Positions 19,025 to 28,052 of a DNA stretch of 64,000 bases are shown piece by piece. Made by a program: the position numbers and the translations under genes. A model generated the notes under the pieces. It saw only the letters and a list, made by a program, of their open reading frames with translations, ran no database searches and had not been told where the DNA came from. How positions within the stretch are numbered: the stretch's first letter is position 1; every line of letters starts with the position of its first letter. Origin of the DNA: Ruminococcus bovis (GTDB lineage Bacteria; Bacillota; Clostridia; Oscillospirales; Acutalibacteraceae); NCBI RefSeq assembly GCF_005601135.1, contig NZ_CP039381.1:493941-557940 (forward strand). The letters are read 5' to 3'.

Positions 19025-19759
19025 ATGTCAAATGGAAAACATGGAAATAACGGTCACAAAGGACTTGTAATCTTAATTGTAGTTGTCCTTATTGTAGCAA
19101 TTCTTGCAGTTGGTGGTTTTGTATTTAGAAGTGAACTGTCAAAGGCATTTAACAGTGCTAAGGATACTATTATCGGTACAACAACTACCACAACTACTAC
19201 TGTTTCAACTACTGAGCCTACAACAACTTCTCCTATTAGTCAGAATGTAATTAAAGCTGAAGAATATACTGAGAAAATGTCACTAAACGAAAAGGTTTGT
19301 CAGTTATTTGTTGTAACTCCTGAACAGTTAACCGGTGTTGATGTAGCTACAATGGCAGGTGAAACAACAAAATCTCAGCTAGAGAAATACCCTGTCGGTG
19401 GTATTGTTTATTATCCTCAAAATGTTGAAAGTGAAAAGGCATTTAACGAAATGATAGACACTACTCAGTCTTACTCAAAAACACCTCTATTCATTATGAA
19501 GGATGGCTCAAAAACAACATTTACTTACAAAGACCAGCTACAGGTTTCTGACAGTCTGGCAAAAAGCAAAAACATTAAGAAAGATGTTCTGACTGCTTTT
19601 AATGACGGCAACCAGATTATCCTAATGCCAAAGGACTTAGAAACTGCAGTAAAGACAATTACAAGTGCAGTTAAAAACGGCAAAATTAAGGAAGAAGACC
19701 TTGATGTTGCAGTTGCCGAAATTATCAACACTAAATACGAAAACGGTGTTATGAAGTAA
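19025..19759 (+). CDS. Membrane-anchored GH3-like protein lacking the catalytic core
   Basis: 244 residues: a short cytoplasmic start, one membrane helix (about 14-34), a Thr-rich linker (52-70), then two blocks that match the two ends of a NagZ-type beta-N-acetylglucosaminidase. Block one includes MSLNEKVCQLFVV and LEKYPVGGIVYYPQNV. Block two includes DGNQIILMPKDLETAVKTI and the EEDLDVAVAEIINTK end. The 150 or so residues that normally lie between, with the KHFPGHGD motif and the nucleophile Asp, are absent, and the reading frame is intact. It is probably a pseudoenzyme or binding protein. It follows the amidase by 21 bases. Confidence 0.7.
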   Translation: MSNGKHGNNGHKGLVILIVVVLIVAILAVGGFVFRSELSKAFNSAKDTIIGTTTTTTTTVSTTEPTTTSPISQNVIKAEEYTEKMSLNEKVCQLFVVTPEQLTGVDVATMAGETTKSQLEKYPVGGIVYYPQNVESEKAFNEMIDTTQSYSKTPLFIMKDGSKTTFTYKDQLQVSDSLAKSKNIKKDVLTAFNDGNQIILMPKDLETAVKTITSAVKNGKIKEEDLDVAVAEIINTKYENGVMK

Positions 19760-19779
19760 TAGTCTTATTTTATTATAGT

Positions 19780-19816
19780 ATTATTGTATTATTGTATTAT
19801 TGTATTATTGTATTAT
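19780..19816. repeat. Tandem array of an 8-bp unit
   Basis: attattgt repeated about four and a half times just after the GH3-like gene. Confidence 0.9.
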
Positions 19817-19818
19817 AA

Positions 19819-19918
19819 GCAAGATGGTATTGTATTATAGACAAGATAATATTGTATTACAGGCAAGATAGTATTGTATTATAGGCAAGATAGTATTGTA
19901 TTACAGATAAGATAAAAT
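19819..19918. repeat. Tandem array of a 22-bp unit
   Basis: Units of the form gcaagatagtattgtattat+ag begin at 19819, 19841, 19863 and 19885, with a partial unit at 19907. They differ by one to three bases. The array follows directly on the 8-bp array and ends eight bases before a terminator. Confidence 0.9.
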
Positions 19919-19925
19919 AACTTAT

Positions 19926-19954
19926 AAGTGGGCATTTAAATGCCCACTTTTTCT
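19926..19954 (+). terminator. Terminator of the LicD-amidase gene run
   Basis: aagtgggcattt / aaatgcccactt followed by tttcttt. First clear terminator downstream of the SDR gene at 11226, which supports one long transcription unit. Confidence 0.9.
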
Positions 19955-19979
19955 TTTGAATTTTAGTTTTTTAATTTTT

Positions 19980-20752
19980 GTTTTTTTAATTTTGTCTTTT
20001 TAATTTTGTCTAAGATAACCTCAATCACTATAACAAATTAGGGTTTGTGGAGATGTTGTATTATAAAAAATGTAAACTATGTGCTTGTATAAACTGTAAA
20101 TTACGTGATTGCACAATTAATAATATAACAATATTTTGTAGCATAAACAGTACCGATTTTTATATCATATTATGGCTCACAGTTGTAGGGGCGAACAGTG
20201 TTCGCCCGTTAGAAAGTGTGATACCTATGGGATTATTGTCCTGTTTACAGGCTATAAATTTATAATATCTACATATGGCATAATACCTTTATTTAGGATA
20301 GTTTGTAACGGGACATCAATGATGTCCCCTACACCTGTAACTCATAATTTTTCTTATATTTTATAGTTAGAAATAGAGGAAAGTTTCAGCTATGATGATA
20401 TTTTAAACAAGTTTAAAATATCAATCACTCCTTCAGTCGATTTATAAAAGGTAAATTGCCGTACCGTCAATTTACAATCGACAGCTCCCTCAGCGAGGGA
20501 GCCTTTGTCTTTACTATAATTTTTAATTATTTATTAGTCTGTACTATTTAAAAAATTTGTGTACTAGTTTTTTAGATTTGTACAAACTGTGTCTGCCTCC
20601 CTCGCTGAGGGAGGTGTCACCGAATGGTGACGGAAGGAGTGATTGGAATTGTAAATTCATTTACAATTCCATATTAACTGAAACTATCAAATAGCACCAC
20701 AAACCCCAATTTATTGTACTAATTTTCCTTTACCCACAGACAGAATTGAAAA
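19980..20752. repeat. Dispersed intergenic element, copy B
   Basis: Bounded by aaattagggtttgtgg (about 20036) and the inverse ccacaaaccccaattta (about 20693), with the outer ttttgtct / cagacagaatt sequence on either side. Inside are the ggggcgaac/gttcgcccg and gggacatc/gatgtccc palindromes and two cctccctc/gagggagg hairpins, the second read as ggtgtcaccgaatggtgacg. About 380 bases from 20325 on are, by eye, identical to copy D at 39644-40030. Confidence 0.85.
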
Positions 20753-20786
20753 ACCTAATTCATCTAACATCATAACTGAAACTGAG

Positions 20787-20821
20787 AAAGGCATAGTATG
20801 CAAAAAACATACTATGCCTTT
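20787..20821 (-). terminator. Terminator downstream of the PP2C gene
   Basis: aaaggcatagtatg / catactatgccttt, about 165 bases past the PP2C stop. The stem is long and AT-rich at the base, so it can act in either direction. Confidence 0.65.
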
Positions 20822-20985
20822 ACTTATAATACACTATTCAAATTATAATACACTATTATAACTTATAATACTTTGACCTGTATCAAGGAGAACCTTGTTC
20901 TATTTATAATCTACTAAAATTTATTTGCCTACATTATTACTTTATAAATATAAACAACTAAAATTAATAAACAACTAAATTAAAA

Positions 20986-21735
20986 TCATCTAACCTCACA
21001 CAACACGATTGTTGTATTATCAATAGCACCTTTTGCATAAACCATTTTCATCATATCATTTACGCAATCGGAGATGCTGTGGGTTTCCACCAAGAAAGCC
21101 TCAATATCCTCAAAGGACAACATATCGGTAAGACCGTCTGAACAAATTAAGAATCTGTCACCTTTTCTAATCTTTAGGGACACAATATAAGGGTCAATCC
21201 TAAATTCATCAGTAGGAATACCAATGTGCTGAGTTAAAGGTGGTTTCTTAAAGATAGTACCCTCAGCTACATGGTCAACAGAAATTTTCTGCAACTTGTT
21301 GCCACGCAAAAGAAAAATTCTACTGTCACCAAGGTTACAAGCATATACTTCCTTTTTGCCGAAGAAAAGCATAGCAGCAGTTGTACCCATATACTGAATC
21401 TTGTGTCTTTTTGCAAAGCGACAAACATTTCTGTTCATTATGTAACAAATATCAACAATACTCTGTACATCAAGGTCAACAATTGACTTATATATATTGT
21501 TAAAGGTTGTAGCAGAAATTGAAGATGCAATCTCACCACAGGCCTCACCACCCATTCCGTCAAAAACACAGAATGCACCGGTTAAATCTTTTAAATTAAT
21601 TTGTCCGGTGATGGTTCTCTGTTGTCCCTCATTTTCTTCAGGTAAAAAGTCACCCATACACCAGTAGTTATCTTGATTTTTCTTTCTAACTTTTCCCTTT
21701 TTACAAAGGAAAGCATAACCTATTTTTCTGGACAT
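20986..21735 (-). CDS. PP2C-type serine/threonine protein phosphatase
   Basis: 249 residues, the usual size of bacterial PP2C (Stp/PrpC). The metal-binding motifs are all present: FDGMGGEACGE, NLGDSRIFLL, SDGLTDM and DNTTIVL. It removes phosphate from Ser/Thr on proteins in the cytosol. In most Firmicutes this gene sits next to a PASTA kinase (prkC), but here it stands alone between a dispersed repeat and the amylase gene, so its partner kinase must lie elsewhere. Confidence 0.93.
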   Translation of the reverse strand: MSRKIGYAFLCKKGKVRKKNQDNYWCMGDFLPEENEGQQRTITGQINLKDLTGAFCVFDGMGGEACGEIASSISATTFNNIYKSIVDLDVQSIVDICYIMNRNVCRFAKRHKIQYMGTTAAMLFFGKKEVYACNLGDSRIFLLRGNKLQKISVDHVAEGTIFKKPPLTQHIGIPTDEFRIDPYIVSLKIRKGDRFLICSDGLTDMLSFEDIEAFLVETHSISDCVNDMMKMVYAKGAIDNTTIVLCEVR

Positions 21736-22028
21736 AATTAAACCCCATTCTTTTCTTTATTGTATCATAGAGTTTTATTTGTTGCAAGTATTATATATAT
21801 TATTTACTTTTCTGTAAAAATATAGCATAAACTATTTACTATTTAAAGGTTATACTCTTATAAAATATATCAGTATTTTCCTTGTTCATAATTTATTCAT
21901 ATATTATTAATTTCCTTATAAAATTTTTACAAAAATAACCTTGTTTATTGTACTTTTTTACAGTAGTAAAATTTTTGTAATTTTGATAGAATATATATGG
22001 GATTTTTTATTTTAAAGGAGGACACTTT

Positions 22029-24758
22029 ATGAAATGCAAAAAGAAATTTGTTAGCTTTGTACTTTCACTATGTATGGCAGTAACTGCAACATCTATCCCT
22101 GTTGTATCAGCTGTATCAGTAGACAAGAGTGCATCAAAAGCTAGCACAACAACTGTGTCAACAAGTGCTAATGCTTATGGTCTTGCTGACAACATTCAGG
22201 ATGGTCAGATTCTTCAGTGCTTTAACTGGTCATTTGACAACATCAAGAAAAATATGAAAACAATTGCTGAACAAGGCTTTACTGCTGTTCAGACATCACC
22301 TATTCAGGTAGCAAAGGAATCTACTGCAGGTAAAACTGCAAAGGGTAGCTGGTGGGTACTTTATCAGCCTGTTGACTTTGCAATTGAAACTAATGCTCAC
22401 GGCACAAGTGCTTTAGGTACAACTTCTCAGTTCAAGGCAATGTGTGATGAAGCTCATAAGTACGGCGTTAAGGTTGTAGTTGATGCAGTTCTTAACCATA
22501 TGGGTAACAAGTCTAAGAACGACCTTTCACCATGTATTCCTGACGAAATCAGAAACAACAGTTCTCTATGGCATGATATTTCTAAGAACAGCTGGTATGC
22601 TTCTCGTTACGATATTACACAGTACTGTATGGACGGTATTCCTGACCTTAACACAGGTAACAAAACAGTTCAGGACTATGCAACAAAGTTCCTAAAGGAA
22701 TGTGTTGATAACGGTGCTGACGGTTTCCGTTTTGACGGTGCTAAGCACATTGAAACACCTGATGACTCAGGCTTTGGCAGTGACTTCTGGCCAACAGTTC
22801 TAAATGCAACTACAAGCTATGCTAAGTCAACAAGAGGCGTTACACCTTTCTATTATGGTGAAGTTCTTGATAAAACAACAGGTAACGATGACCAAAGTAA
22901 CGGTCAGTCAATCGTTAATTCTTATACATCTCTAATGAGCATTACACTATCTTCAGTTTCTAACAGTATCAGAAACGCAGTTAACAGCAACAATGCTCAG
23001 GGTGCTATCAGAAGTGACTTTAACCTAGATGACGGTTCAAAGGCTGCAGGTAACAAGTCTGTTCTTTGGAACGAATCTCACGATACATATCAGGCAGGTA
23101 CTTCAAGCAATGTTGGTAATGCAAATATGGACAAAACATGGGCTTTAGTTGGTACAAGACAACAGGCTTGTGGTATGTATCTTGCAAGACCTAACAACTG
23201 GGGTTCTGCAATGATGGGTCAGGCTGATGTAACTAACTGGGCTGATGAAACTGTTAAGGCTATTAACAAGTTTAAAAATGATATGATTGGTCAGTCAGAA
23301 TATCTATCAGCAGAAAAAGGCATTGCTTACAACGAAAGAGGCACAAAGGGTGTTGTTCTTGTAAGCTGTGGTAGTAACAATGTTAATGTAACTGCTCACA
23401 AGATGGCAAACGGTACATATAAAGATGTTATTACAGGTAACGATTTCCAGGTTGCTAACGGTAAAATCTCAGGTACTATCGGTTCATCAGGTGTTGCTGT
23501 AGTATATGATGCTAAAACAGGCCCACTAAATACAATTTCTCAGGCCGGTGGTTCATTTAAGGCTAATACACTAGACCTAACACTTGGTCTAAAGGATGCT
23601 ACTTCCGGTACATATCAGATTGATAACGGTACAGTAGAAACATATACAGGTACAAAGACAATCACAATCGGTAAGGGTGTTGATTTTGGTTCAACAATCA
23701 CAGTTAAGCTAACTGCTACAGACGGTACAGATACATCTAACGCTTCTTATACATTTAAGAAAGTAGACCCAGACCAGATTCAGAAGATTTACTTCGATAA
23801 CTCATCATACAACTGGTCAAGTGTATATGCTTACATTTACAACGATACAGATTCAGTTGCAAAATGGCCTGGTAAACAGATGACTAAGGACAGTAGCACA
23901 GGCTACTATGTAGTAGAAGTTCCTGATGAATTTGCTAACGGTTCAGTTATCTTTGCAGAAAACTCAACTGCTACAACAAACCGTTATCCGGCAGATATGG
24001 AACCGGGTCTTGAACTTTCAGGTTCTTCAATGAAGTTCTCTGCTAACCACAAGTGGGAAGAATATAATCAGCAGACAACTACTACAACAAAACCAACTAC
24101 AACTACTTCAAAGACAAATCCTACAACTGCAACAACTGTTCCAAGTGCAACTTACCTATACGGTGACCTAAACTTTGATAAGCAAATCAATGTTAAGGAT
24201 GCAGTTGAAGTAACAAAATATATTGTTAGCAAGGTTACATTCACAGACATTCAGAAGAAGGCTGCTGATGTAAACGGTGACGGCAATATTGATGTTAAGG
24301 ATGCAACACTTATTCAGAAGTATGGTATCAAGATGCTTGATACATTCCCTGCAGGTAAAACATTCTCTTACAGTGACCCTACTGCTCCTACAACAGCTAC
24401 AACAAAGCCAACTACAGTAACAACAACTACAAAGCCAACTACAGCTACAACTGCAACAACTGCTCCAAGTGGCAACACAATCAAGATTGATATGTCTGCA
24501 ATTGCTACCGGCACAGAAAGATGGGCTGCTTACCTATGGAACGACACAGGTAGTGTTTGGGTAGATATTAAAGACAATACTCTATCAGTTCCTTCAGGTT
24601 ACGAAAACCTAATCATTTGCAGAATGAACGGTGCAACAACTGAAAACAACTGGGATAACCGTTGGAATCAGTCAGAAAACCTAAAGGTTAGTGGTGGCAC
24701 AACTTACAAGGCTACAGGTTGGGGTTCAGGTAACCTATTCTCAGGTACTTGGGCATAA
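22029..24758 (+). CDS. Secreted GH13 alpha-amylase with CBM26-like module and dockerin
   Basis: Hydrolyses alpha-1,4 bonds of starch outside the cell. 909 residues: signal peptide (1-28), GH13 barrel with the four conserved regions VDAVLNHMG (151-159), GFRFDGAKH with nucleophile Asp236, acid/base Glu278 in YYGEVLD, and NESHD with Asp352. A C-domain follows, then a beta-sandwich (about 490-580) and a starch-binding module like CBM26 (about 582-680, IYFDNSSYNWSSVYAYIYN). A Thr linker leads to a type I dockerin (about 708-775) with two Ca-binding repeats (GDLNFDKQINVKDAV and DVNGDGNIDVKDATL). A second Thr linker is followed by a ~90-residue C-terminal domain with Trp-rich strands that I do not recognise. 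The dockerin should plug it into a cohesin scaffold, as in the amylosome. A near-perfect AAAGGAGG site suggests strong translation. Monocistronic. Confidence 0.95.
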   Translation: MKCKKKFVSFVLSLCMAVTATSIPVVSAVSVDKSASKASTTTVSTSANAYGLADNIQDGQILQCFNWSFDNIKKNMKTIAEQGFTAVQTSPIQVAKESTAGKTAKGSWWVLYQPVDFAIETNAHGTSALGTTSQFKAMCDEAHKYGVKVVVDAVLNHMGNKSKNDLSPCIPDEIRNNSSLWHDISKNSWYASRYDITQYCMDGIPDLNTGNKTVQDYATKFLKECVDNGADGFRFDGAKHIETPDDSGFGSDFWPTVLNATTSYAKSTRGVTPFYYGEVLDKTTGNDDQSNGQSIVNSYTSLMSITLSSVSNSIRNAVNSNNAQGAIRSDFNLDDGSKAAGNKSVLWNESHDTYQAGTSSNVGNANMDKTWALVGTRQQACGMYLARPNNWGSAMMGQADVTNWADETVKAINKFKNDMIGQSEYLSAEKGIAYNERGTKGVVLVSCGSNNVNVTAHKMANGTYKDVITGNDFQVANGKISGTIGSSGVAVVYDAKTGPLNTISQAGGSFKANTLDLTLGLKDATSGTYQIDNGTVETYTGTKTITIGKGVDFGSTITVKLTATDGTDTSNASYTFKKVDPDQIQKIYFDNSSYNWSSVYAYIYNDTDSVAKWPGKQMTKDSSTGYYVVEVPDEFANGSVIFAENSTATTNRYPADMEPGLELSGSSMKFSANHKWEEYNQQTTTTTKPTTTTSKTNPTTATTVPSATYLYGDLNFDKQINVKDAVEVTKYIVSKVTFTDIQKKAADVNGDGNIDVKDATLIQKYGIKMLDTFPAGKTFSYSDPTAPTTATTKPTTVTTTTKPTTATTATTAPSGNTIKIDMSAIATGTERWAAYLWNDTGSVWVDIKDNTLSVPSGYENLIICRMNGATTENNWDNRWNQSENLKVSGGTTYKATGWGSGNLFSGTWA

Positions 24759-24782
24759 TTAAAACCTAATAAAACCATTACA

Positions 24783-24818
24783 AAAGCGATTATTCTTATG
24801 AATAGTCGCTTTTTTCTT
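24783..24818 (+). terminator. Terminator of the amylase gene
   Basis: aagcgattattc / gaatagtcgctt followed by ttttctt. Confidence 0.9.
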
Positions 24819-24943
24819 GTTTAATATAGATTTTATCTATATTTATACATATGTTAACAATTGACTTAATTATATAATGATGATATACTAAATTTATATA
24901 TGTTTAAATAATCTTATAAATAATTTTATTTTAAAGGTGAATT

Positions 24944-26680
24944 ATGAAAGCAAGTGATTTTATTGTTTCTTACTTAAAGGAACAAGGTATTAAAGATATA
25001 TTCGGTTATCAAGGTACAATGATTGCTCACTTTGTTGATTCTGTTTGTAAAGCTGATGGAATAGAAAACCATATGTGTTACAACGAACAAGGTGCTGCTT
25101 TTGCAGCAGTCGGACTTGCAAAGGCTAGTGGCAAAACTGCTGTAGCTTATTCAACATCAGGACCGGGAGCAATTAACCTAATGAACGGTATTGCCGATGC
25201 TTACTATGACAGTGCACCGGTGGTGTTCTTTACCGGTCAGCTAAATGAGTATGAATATACCGGTATCTCAGAGCTAAGACAACAAGGTTTCCAAGAAACT
25301 GATGTTGTAAATATGGTTAAGCCAATTACAAAGTATGCAACTCATATTAGCAAGGTTGAGGACCTAAAGTATGAACTTGAAAAGGCTTTTTACATTGCTA
25401 ACGAAGGCAGAAAAGGTCCTGTTGTTCTGGACATTCCTATGAATGTACAGAGAGAAGATTTGGACTTAGAAAAGGCAAAGTCATTTACCCCACCAAAGGA
25501 CAAAGTAATTATTAATTACGAAATGGTGGCAACTCAAATTATTGATGAAATTATCAAGGCTGAAAAGCCAATGCTACTACTTGGCAACGGTATTGTAAAA
25601 GGAAGTGACTTCCACAAGGATGTTCTTAAATTAGTTAAAGAACTTAACATTCCTGTTATCACTTCCCTACTTGGCAGACACCTTCTTAAAGTTGATGATG
25701 AACTTAACTTTGGTTATATCGGTGCTGCTTACGGTCACAGATATGCAAACATTCTTGCATATAAAAAGTCAGACCTTATTGTTTCCTTAGCTTGTTCTTT
25801 CTGTAAAAGACAGACCGGTGGCAAAAGTGAGAACTTTGCTAAGAATGCAAAAATTATCAGAGTTGATATAGACAGAAACGAATTGCTAAGAAAAGTTCAC
25901 AGTGATGAAACTCACTACTGTTGTGACTGTGAAAAATTAGTAAAAGCTATGCTAAAGGTTCTTAAGGACAAGAAGGTTGACAAAACTTCTTGGGTAGAAA
26001 CCTGTAAGAAAGTTAAAGAACCACTTGTTGACTTTGACAATCACAGTAAAGAAAGAGAACCTAATAAGTTTATTGACCTTATTTCAAACTATGCAACAGA
26101 TGATACTGTTGTTTGTTGTGATGTTGGACAACATCAGGTTTGGATGGGACAATCCTTTAAGATTACAGATAACCAAAGGTTACTGTTCTCAGGTGGCCAT
26201 GGTGCAATGGGATTTGCACTTCCTGCTGCTATCGGTGCTTATTACCTAAACAAAAAGCCTACTGTTGCAGTTTGTGGTGACGGTGCTTTCCAGATGAATA
26301 TTCAAGAACTACAATGGGTTAAGAGAGAGAACTTGCCTGTTACTTCTATTGTGCTAAACAATGAAAGTCTTGGTCTTATTCAGCAACAACAAGATGATTT
26401 CTTTGATGGAAACCACTTTGGTTCTACTGCTGAGGGTGGCTATGATGCACCTGTATTCAAGAATATCGGTGAGGCTTATGGTATCAATTCCTATAGCGTT
26501 AACAGTATTGAGGAACTTGAAGATACACTAAAAACTATTGACAAAACAAAGCCAAACTTAATTGAAGTACACCTTGACATTAAGTCAAAGGCTTATCCAA
26601 AGACTTATTTTGGTGAAGAAATGTACAACCAAAAACCATATATTGATAAAGAACTTATGGAGGAGATTTTGGCTTATTAA
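24944..26680 (+). CDS. Thiamine-diphosphate enzyme of the acetolactate synthase family
   Basis: 578 residues with the three-domain ThDP layout: PYR domain with catalytic Glu48 (CYNEQGAAFAA), central domain, and PP domain with GDGAFQMNIQELQWVKREN ending in NN, the ThDP/Mg motif (about 445-475). It resembles the large subunit of acetolactate synthase (IlvB). No small subunit gene (ilvH/ilvN) and no other branched-chain amino acid gene is nearby. It is followed after 21 bases by a cytidylyltransferase fusion. This setting suggests a ThDP ligase or decarboxylase for a surface-glycan precursor rather than valine synthesis; that is inference. Confidence 0.8.
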   Translation: MKASDFIVSYLKEQGIKDIFGYQGTMIAHFVDSVCKADGIENHMCYNEQGAAFAAVGLAKASGKTAVAYSTSGPGAINLMNGIADAYYDSAPVVFFTGQLNEYEYTGISELRQQGFQETDVVNMVKPITKYATHISKVEDLKYELEKAFYIANEGRKGPVVLDIPMNVQREDLDLEKAKSFTPPKDKVIINYEMVATQIIDEIIKAEKPMLLLGNGIVKGSDFHKDVLKLVKELNIPVITSLLGRHLLKVDDELNFGYIGAAYGHRYANILAYKKSDLIVSLACSFCKRQTGGKSENFAKNAKIIRVDIDRNELLRKVHSDETHYCCDCEKLVKAMLKVLKDKKVDKTSWVETCKKVKEPLVDFDNHSKEREPNKFIDLISNYATDDTVVCCDVGQHQVWMGQSFKITDNQRLLFSGGHGAMGFALPAAIGAYYLNKKPTVAVCGDGAFQMNIQELQWVKRENLPVTSIVLNNESLGLIQQQQDDFFDGNHFGSTAEGGYDAPVFKNIGEAYGINSYSVNSIEELEDTLKTIDKTKPNLIEVHLDIKSKAYPKTYFGEEMYNQKPYIDKELMEEILAY

Positions 26681-26701
26681 GTCAATAGATTAGGAGAAAA
26701 T

Positions 26702-28000
26702 ATGAAAAAGGTTATTACTTACGGAACATTCGATTTGTTCCATCAAGGTCATTATAATATTATTAAAAGAGCAAAGGCATACGGAGATTATCTGATTGTT
26801 GGTGTAACCTCCGAAAGTTATGATATTGAGAGAGGTAAACTTTCTGTTCACGATTCACTTCTTACAAGAATTGAAAATGTTAAGAAAACAGGTTTAGTTG
26901 ATGAAATTATTGTTGAAGAATATTTAGGTCAAAAGACTAGAGATATTATTCAGTATGATATTGATACACTTGTTGTTGGTAGTGACTGGATTGGCAAGTT
27001 CGACCACCTAAAGCAGTACTGCAATGTTGTTTACCTAGAAAGAACAAAGAATATTTCTTCCACTCAGATTAGAGAAAAAAGCAGTGCAATCAGAAACTTT
27101 GGTGTTATTACCGACAATGCTGATGACCTAGGTGTTGTTAGCGAAACTAAGTATGTTTCCGGTATTCACATTGAAAGAGTATTTAGTGAAGATATTGATG
27201 TAGCTGAGGAATTCTGTAATAAGTATGAACTAAATTCTTATGGCAACTGCTTTGAAAAGTTCTGTCAGGACCTTAGTATTGTATATATTAAGTGCGACTT
27301 AGAAAAGCGATACAACTACATTAAGCAATGTATTGAAAAAGGTGTTCATGTTATTTGTGAATTTCCTTTCTCACTTGATAATGAAAAGTGTCAGGAACTA
27401 AACAAACTTGCAAGAGAAAAGAATGTTATCCTTATGGAAAACATTGTTATGGTTTACCTAAGAGCTTTCTCTCAATTTCTATGGATTGCCGACAGTAACG
27501 AAGTTGGCAAGGTGTTAAGCATTGATATTGGTATGAGTAACGATTTCTTTGAATACGAAAAGACTCTTGAAGATATGTCTGTACTTGCTATTACTGCTGT
27601 AACAAAGCTACTTGGTACTGAGGCTAAGTACATTTCAAAGAATCTAATTCCGGGTAACGAAGATGGTGAAGAATACTGTTCAATGTTCTTTAGATATGAA
27701 GATGCAGTTGCAAGAATTGAAATAGGTAAGAACATTGATTTACACAACCACCTAACTGTTATCGGTACTAAGGGCAGAATTGTTCTTGAGGATGACTGGT
27801 GGAACACAGGTTACTTTAAGGTTATTAAGAATGGTTGCAAAAAGGTTGACAGAAGGTCATTTAACTTTGAAGGTACAGGCTTCCGTTACTTAATTCAAGA
27901 ACTGCTGATTATGCTTAGAGATGAAAGATATGAGTGTAATCGTCTAACAGATGATGAGGCTTGTTCAATTCTAAAGGTACTAAACAAATTAGAAGACTGA
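26702..28000 (+). CDS. Fusion of a glycerol-3-phosphate-type cytidylyltransferase and a Gfo/Idh/MocA-like domain
   Basis: Residues 1-130 are a cytidylyltransferase of the TagD/GCT type: GTFDLFHQGH (8-17) carries the HxGH nucleotide-binding motif and RTKNISST (114-121) is the second family signature. These enzymes make CDP-glycerol or CDP-alditols. Residues about 131-432 resemble Gfo/Idh/MocA sugar oxidoreductases. However, the Gly-rich cofactor loop is not recognisable (FGVITDNADDLG), and the usual EKP motif with catalytic Lys reads EFPF, so the oxidoreductase half may be inactive. It follows the ThDP gene closely and is ended by a terminator. It may provide the CDP donor used by a LicD transferase. 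Confidence 0.8.
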   Translation: MKKVITYGTFDLFHQGHYNIIKRAKAYGDYLIVGVTSESYDIERGKLSVHDSLLTRIENVKKTGLVDEIIVEEYLGQKTRDIIQYDIDTLVVGSDWIGKFDHLKQYCNVVYLERTKNISSTQIREKSSAIRNFGVITDNADDLGVVSETKYVSGIHIERVFSEDIDVAEEFCNKYELNSYGNCFEKFCQDLSIVYIKCDLEKRYNYIKQCIEKGVHVICEFPFSLDNEKCQELNKLAREKNVILMENIVMVYLRAFSQFLWIADSNEVGKVLSIDIGMSNDFFEYEKTLEDMSVLAITAVTKLLGTEAKYISKNLIPGNEDGEEYCSMFFRYEDAVARIEIGKNIDLHNHLTVIGTKGRIVLEDDWWNTGYFKVIKNGCKKVDRRSFNFEGTGFRYLIQELLIMLRDERYECNRLTDDEACSILKVLNKLED

Positions 28001-28008
28001 TAAAAGCA

Positions 28009-28043
28009 AAGAGGTTCTCACCTAAGTGATAACCTCTTTTTTG
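28009..28043 (+). terminator. Terminator after the cytidylyltransferase fusion
   Basis: aaagaggttatcactt-type stem: aaagaggttctcac / gtgataacctcttt followed by ttt. It ends only ten bases before the next start codon. Confidence 0.8.
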
Positions 28044-28052
28044 GTATAAAAT

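Noticed and set aside
20047..20366. Two short plus-strand frames in copy B
   Set aside because: They lie over repeat modules, have no ribosome site and contain no family motif.
24944..26680. Classical acetolactate synthase of valine/leucine synthesis
   Set aside because: No small subunit or other branched-chain gene is near, and the following gene is a cytidylyltransferase; the family call is kept but not the pathway.
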